From Cryptomeria japonica (lineage: Eukaryota; Streptophyta; Pinopsida; Cupressales; Cupressaceae): a stretch of 64,000 nucleotides of DNA. How positions within the stretch are numbered: position 1 is the stretch's first letter; every line of letters begins with the position of its first letter. Location of the stretch: NCBI RefSeq assembly GCF_030272615.1, contig NC_081405.1, forward strand, positions 475,542,008 to 475,606,007, read 5' to 3'. The translations under genes were made by a program, and so were the position numbers. Of the stretch, positions 59,428-64,000 are shown one piece after another. Below the pieces are notes generated by a model. The model made no database searches, was not told the DNA's origin, and saw nothing but the letters and a program-made list of their open reading frames with translations.

Positions 59428-60223
59428 TGTTAGGGGTCCCATAGATATTGAGAGGGGGGGGTGAATCAGTATCTGACCGGTGATTAGAATTTCTTAACTT
59501 AAAACATGCAGAACATAATATGACAGTGTACCAGTATGCAAGAAATAATGCAATAAATAGAATCAAGTACATCCACATGAAAAGTACACCATAACACAAG
59601 ATGTTAATGAGGAAACCCAGTGTGGGAAAAACCTCAGTGGGATTTCTGACCCACAATATTCACTCACTGGCCAATAAGAGAATATTACTTACAATAGGGG
59701 TCTGCACATGCAAGAAGGCCAACTACCTAGAGCTCACTGCTCAATGGGAAGTCTCACTGACTTACAATAAGGATTATACAAATCCAATATCCTGTACTGC
59801 TTTACAATAGCATCTTCAATGCCTGATTCAGTACTAGTTCCTGCTTTGTTCTTTACATATACCCCTTGACCTATATTTCGCACATTAGGTCTACCTAATA
59901 TTTTCCTTAATGCTTCTACTTCACATTCTTCACTCTACAAAATGTCTACAATGATCTCTTTTATATATAAGAGTCATTTTACAATTTGCCAAGTCGGCTT
60001 ACAATAATAAACAAAATATTATATAACAAAAATCCTGTCGACCTCTGTGTCGGTATACTTCCTTTCTTCTATGCCAGTGTCGGTGTCCTGAGTACTGGTG
60101 TAGAGTGTGATCTGTTGATGCTGGTATAATGTCTTTGTCAGTGCCATAGGATTGCAAGGTTGCCATCAATGACAAAACCTTCAATCACATGCAATGTCTC
60201 ATTGGAGTGTGCATATGCCAACA
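59428..60223 (-). repeat. NA-2 3' LTR
   Basis: TGTTAGGGGTCCCATAG, then 'gagagggggggggtgaatcag', 'gtgggaaaaacctcagtggg' and 'acccacaatattcactcact', matching 63130-63941 in the same order; it ends TATGCCAACA. The plus-strand tract atctcccccttt follows at 60224. Confidence 0.8.
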
Positions 60224-60434
60224 ATCTCCCCCTTTGGCATTGATGGCAACACTCATGAGAAATTTCAAAAAGTATCCAAAAATGTGTAGTCCAAAAATGT
60301 TACCAAAAATGTGTGTGCTCCCCCTGAGCATATGATTCCTGTGATTTGAATTTTCTCATCCCACTACTCCCCCTTTGGCATCAATGACAAAGGTTGTCAA
60401 GATGTCAGTAGAGTTTGTGGTTTCAACCTTGTAA
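60224..60434 (-). other. NA-2 3' non-coding region with two polypurine tracts
   Basis: atctcccccttt (60224-60235) and ctccccctttggcatcaatg (from 60367) repeat the two-tract arrangement of the Copia elements and NA-1. Confidence 0.6.
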
Positions 60435-62971
60435 CTAGGTAGTTAAAATTTGAAAAAGATCTCCCAAAATCAAGTTTATACTATCCATAAACTTCTTGCT
60501 ATCTTTTATTGTTGTCTCTATTCTCTTTACTGTACCGGTGAGATGTTGCAAATGCTCTGCCGGTGTTTTGCTTCCCTGTATTAATGCCTCATAAATTTCC
60601 TTCCATAGAGATGCTAGATAGTCCAATCTTGGACTTAGTTTAGATCTCAAATGTTTTGCTTTATTTATTATTCTTTCTTTCTCTCTTTCCAATTTGAGTA
60701 GTTCTTCCTCAAAATTTGTTTTCTCCTCAAAAATTGATAGTGTATTAGGTGAGTTGACAAAGTTGTCTGCAAGTTTATTTATCTCATCCTGTACCTTGCT
60801 CATTTTCTTGTCAATATCAATAGTCAAAAAGTTTGTTTTACAGGTGTCTTTATACAGATTTTTGTATTCTTTCAACAAATTACATAGTTTTAGTAGAAGT
60901 GTGTCAAAATCTCTATTACACTTCTTTATTTCCTCATCAAAGAATTTCTATTTTTTAATTTCTACCTTATCCTTCACTGACTCTTCCTTTATTTTCTCAA
61001 TATTTTCTGAGATATATTTACACAATGTATCTAATTGTCCTAAAGAATCTTTGTTATCTAAATTACAGTTGGGAGCAATTACCTTCAAAATTGGTATGGA
61101 ATCATCAATTGCTTTATAAGCTTGTGAGTTGCAGTCGGTTATTTTCTTGATAGAATCTAATAACACCTCAGTCACATTTGTTGATTTATATCCTAATGAT
61201 GATCCAACAATCTGAGTACCGATGGAAGTAACCAAGCTTGTATTGACCTCTGGTAGGTCTGTTTGTGTCTGTACTTCTATAAGCACTGATTTTCCTACTT
61301 CACTAGTTGTTGATGGCACTGTTTCCTTATGTACCTATTCCGGTTGTTGTTGTTTCAGAGCCTTTAGCTCTGTTTGTTTCTTTGTATGTTTCATTGACTC
61401 ATTTTGTGTCTCAGTCTCTACCTTTTTCTCTTTATCTTCTATCGGTTTATCTGTTTCCCCTGCTACCGGAGGCTCAATAGCCATATCTGACTTAACAGTT
61501 GTATCTTTGTCAACTACTATGTTGATTTTCTAAGTATCAACATTCACAGTATATAGGACATTAGGATTAGGATTATTATCCTCTATATCCATACTCTCAG
61601 CTGCCGGTTTATCTTCAGTAGTTGTTGATTTTACTAGTGGATTATTTAAAGAAGGTGGGGGTAAGTTGTCTCTAACCTTGATACTTGGTGGTCCACCAAC
61701 TTTACCTTTCCCCTTGTCTCTATCTTTCTGATATACCTTTATAGGTTTGGGGTTCCTGTACTCTTCTTGTTTTTCTTTCTCAACTAGGAATATATCCATC
61801 CATCTTCTGTTTCCTCTGTAACTTCATTAACTCTTCCTGCCATTAGTGAAATATGCCGGTGTGCAATAGAGAATACTGACTGGTTGGCCTTTGCAATCAG
61901 ATCATCAATTTCTTATGGAGAGTTTACCGGATATACAGTAAGTAAATTCTCAATTTTTATTTTCTTATCCAATTCTATCACTTCCTATCTTCTTTCCTCT
62001 AGTCTTTTGAATAATTCATCAGGAATTTCATTGACTACTTCCATCAAAAATTTCTTGTACATATCCATGTGCAATATAACACTGTTTTCAACTTGTTCTT
62101 TCTCATTAGCTGTTAGAGTGTCATAAATTTTCTCTATATTTTTCAGTTTACCTTCCTCTGTGATTTCATTCAGTGGTATATCAAGAGGGGCCAAGTCTTT
62201 GTTTGTCCTTTTCTTCTTCTTGGGTGTCAGTTTCTTCTTTGGTGTGGTCTTTCTAACCGGAGATCTCACTGCTTGTTTCTTTTGCCTTGTCCTCCTAGGT
62301 GAAGGTGTAGTTTCTAGTTAGGGATCTCTTTTCCTTACAACTCTTTTAAAATTTGTAGGCATGTCACTTCCTGAAGAAGTACCTACCGGTGATAGGTGAG
62401 TTTCAGGCTAGGGAGCTGCTAACTCATCCTTTGTTATGCTGGTTTTCTTCAATACATCTTCCTTAATGGCTTTTGCTTGTCTGGACCCTTTCCTTACAAC
62501 TGCCTCAACCTTTTTCACTCTTTTATTTGATTGAATTTGGCTTTCTATGGTTTTAGCACTACCAAATATTTCTTCTTTTGGTTCTCTGGGGGCTTCCAGA
62601 AGTGCTTTAGCATATTTTTCAAATATGTGATCATTTTTTTCATAGCCCATCTCGGTTACCCAAACTATCCTTGGGATGACCGCTTCCATCTAGATTTCAT
62701 CTTTCTTGATGACAAAGCATATATCATCTTTGTATTTGTCTACAATCTTCTGTGATAACCTTACTCTTTTCTTCATTTTGGCTTTTAATGCGTGAAAGAA
62801 GTCAATAATATTGTTTTCCTTGTTCTCACCCATGTTATTAAATAGTTCAGTCAATTGTTTGCCTACTAGTATGTCATATCCAAGTTCTTTGTAACCTATA
62901 CCAGGAACCTGTTTTGTTATGTGTAGCATTAGGCATACCAACAAGGTACACTTATGACTTGAGTATTTCAA
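60435..62971 (-). pseudogene. NA-2 ORF2: homologue of NA-1 ORF2, function unknown
   Basis: Minus-strand frame from MKYSSHKCTLLVCLMLHITK (62971) to 61985, then, after a frameshift, to 60435 with few stops. Shared with NA-1: a Lys-rich approach, then MEAVIPRIVWVTEMGYEKND (NA-1: MEAI.PRAIWIMSMGYEVDR). Further features: a basic patch KKKLTPKKKKRTNKD (about 62200-62250), a helical region EKEQVENSVILHMDMYKKFL, a low-complexity Pro/Asp region (61550-61700), and a long coiled-coil C terminus (60878-60435). No catalytic domain is recognised. The reading resembles a structural or nucleic-acid-binding protein (inference). Confidence 0.6.
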
Positions 62972-63129
62972 TTGATGTTGGTGTCAAGTCTTTGATTTTC
63001 TTTTGATTTTATCTTTTGTGGTGACATTTCTTTTAGCTTTTCCTGGATGTCTCTAACTAGAGATTTTCTCTCTAGGATGTCTTTGACTAGAAAGGCAAGG
63101 AGGGGGTATGATCACCTATTTTTTGTTTG
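62972..63129 (-). other. NA-2 junction where primer site and ORF1 are missing
   Basis: About 160 bases lie between the ORF2 frame and the right LTR. A short direct repeat ('ggatgtct.t.actagagatt' type, 63043-63092) is present. The expected TGATACCA next to the LTR is absent, so this is likely a deletion junction. Confidence 0.4.
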
Positions 63130-63941
63130 TGTTAGAATCAATAACAGTCCTAAAGACACTAAGAGGGGGGGTGAATTAGTGTCTAACCGATTAAGAGAAT
63201 ATTTATACTTATTTAAAACTTTTCATCTCAAAACAGTGTACCAGTAAATAAGAATTAATGCAGCAAATAAGAATAACAAAGATAGCATAGAGAACACACT
63301 ATAACACAAAATATTTAATGAGGAAACCTGGTGTGGGTAAAACCTCAGTGGGATTTGTGACCCACAATATTCACTCACTGGCCAATGAATAAATATTACT
63401 TACATGAGGGGCTTGCACATGCAGGAAGGCTAACATCCTAGAGCTCACTGCTCAACTATAAAATAGAAGTCTCACTAACTTACAAAATGGATGATTAAAT
63501 CCAATACAATGTACTGCTCAAATCAGCATCAACTATGCCAAGTTCAATACCGGTTTAAGATCAGTCTATAACCAAAACCTTGTTGTCCTTATACAAAATT
63601 CTTCTATCAATTTTGCATCATATCATTCCTCTTTCATCACACACATCACTTACCAAAATGACCTACAAGACTTCATACATATATGATTCTTTTACAATAT
63701 ACCAAGTCAGCTTACAAAAAGATAATTATATTACAATAAAAGATATTTCCATGTCAGAGTGTCGGTATATTGTTGCCCATGTAATATGAATGTCGGTGTA
63801 AGTGTCTTCTGGCGCCGATGCTTGTCAGTGTATGTAGAAATCTTAATGTCGGTGAATGCTAGTCGGTTGCCTATTAGTTTGTCAATTAGTTTTCCATCAA
63901 TGATAACACAACCATTCTCATAAGAGTGTAGAATGCCAACA
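63130..63941 (-). repeat. NA-2 5' LTR (812 bp)
   Basis: TGTTAGAATCAATAACAG to GAATGCCAACA, with 'aagagggggggtgaattag' (63160-63178) and the 'gtgggtaaaacctcagtggg' block (63331-63350) as in the left LTR. Confidence 0.8.
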
Positions 63942-64000
63942 GTTTGTGGATTGTCTCTTAGTAGTACTATGGATCATCCAAGGATAAGAGGAAATTGTGA
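63942..64000. other. Right flank of NA-2
   Basis: Fifty-nine bases of unassigned sequence to the window end. They do not continue G1 recognisably and show no target duplication with the left side of NA-2. Confidence 0.4.

Larger units (their letters stand above)
59428..63941 (-). mobile_element. NA-2: second, shortened non-autonomous LTR element
   Basis: LTR-like copies 59428-60223 and 63130-63941 (TGTTAG to CCAACA, 796 and 812 bp) flank 2.9 kb that encodes an ORF2 homologous to that of NA-1. The polypurine tract adjoins the left LTR. No primer site is found next to the right LTR, and ORF1 and the ORF2 N terminus are missing, so the element-5' part of the interior appears deleted. I find no target duplication, consistent with rearrangement. 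Minus strand. Confidence 0.65.

Noticed and set aside
60694-61533. Plus-strand Ser/Cys-rich frames (141 and 103 codons)
   Set aside because: Antisense shadows of NA-2 ORF2; TTC/TCT-rich strand of a Lys/Glu-rich coding sequence.
1-64000. Search for host genes, tRNA, rRNA, CRISPR or bacterial-type features
   Set aside because: All recognisable coding sequence belongs to LTR elements, and nothing else reached a supportable level by eye.

Overview
This window is 64 kb of plant nuclear DNA made almost entirely of nested LTR retrotransposons. I find no host gene, tRNA, rRNA or CRISPR array. The organism is a seed plant with a large, repeat-rich genome. The long Copia LTRs, the Tat-lineage Gypsy elements (which carry a second RNase H before integrase) and the absence of genes would suit a conifer or other gymnosperm, but the sequence does not prove it. 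The species is not identified.

The base layer is an old, heavily mutated Tat-type Ty3/gypsy element on the plus strand, here called G1. Four later insertions split it into 3614-5971 (leader, gag), 22394-22852 (end of gag, protease), 46805-48045 (post-protease spacer) and 55033-59427 (RT, RNase H, second RNase H, integrase, 3' tail). The pieces read in order, and each break lies at an LTR terminus.

First-layer insertions: a minus-strand Copia with collapsed interior (Copia-C, 1-3613, cut by the window start); a minus-strand non-autonomous LTR element, NA-1 (5972-22393), with two non-pol ORFs; a plus-strand Copia (Copia-B, 22853-46804); a minus-strand Copia (Copia-A2, 48046-55032); and a second, shorter minus-strand non-autonomous element, NA-2 (59428-63941).

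Second-layer insertions: a small non-coding two-LTR element (TRIM-like, 6016-15049) inside the left LTR of NA-1; a young, nearly intact 15.8 kb Tat Gypsy (G2, 26921-42707) inside Copia-B; and a solo LTR (43480-45014), also in Copia-B. Third layer: a plus-strand Copia (Copia-A1, 6058-13088, same family as A2) inside the left LTR of the TRIM-like element. Exact or near-exact 5-bp target duplications support most of these boundaries.

The least conventional content is NA-1 and NA-2. Their LTR layout, initiator-Met-type primer site (NA-1) and paired polypurine tracts look Copia-derived. The interior has no protease, integrase or RT; it codes for a coiled-coil protein with an array of CCHC knuckles (ORF1, NA-1 only) and a long lysine/proline/acid-rich protein (ORF2) shared by both copies. 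G2 is also notable: one gag-pol frame with only two stop codons, a G-patch-like segment after protease, decapeptide repeats at the C terminus, and LTRs nearly identical except in their last ~190 bases.

All boundaries, homologies and identities were judged by eye. No database search or alignment program was run.
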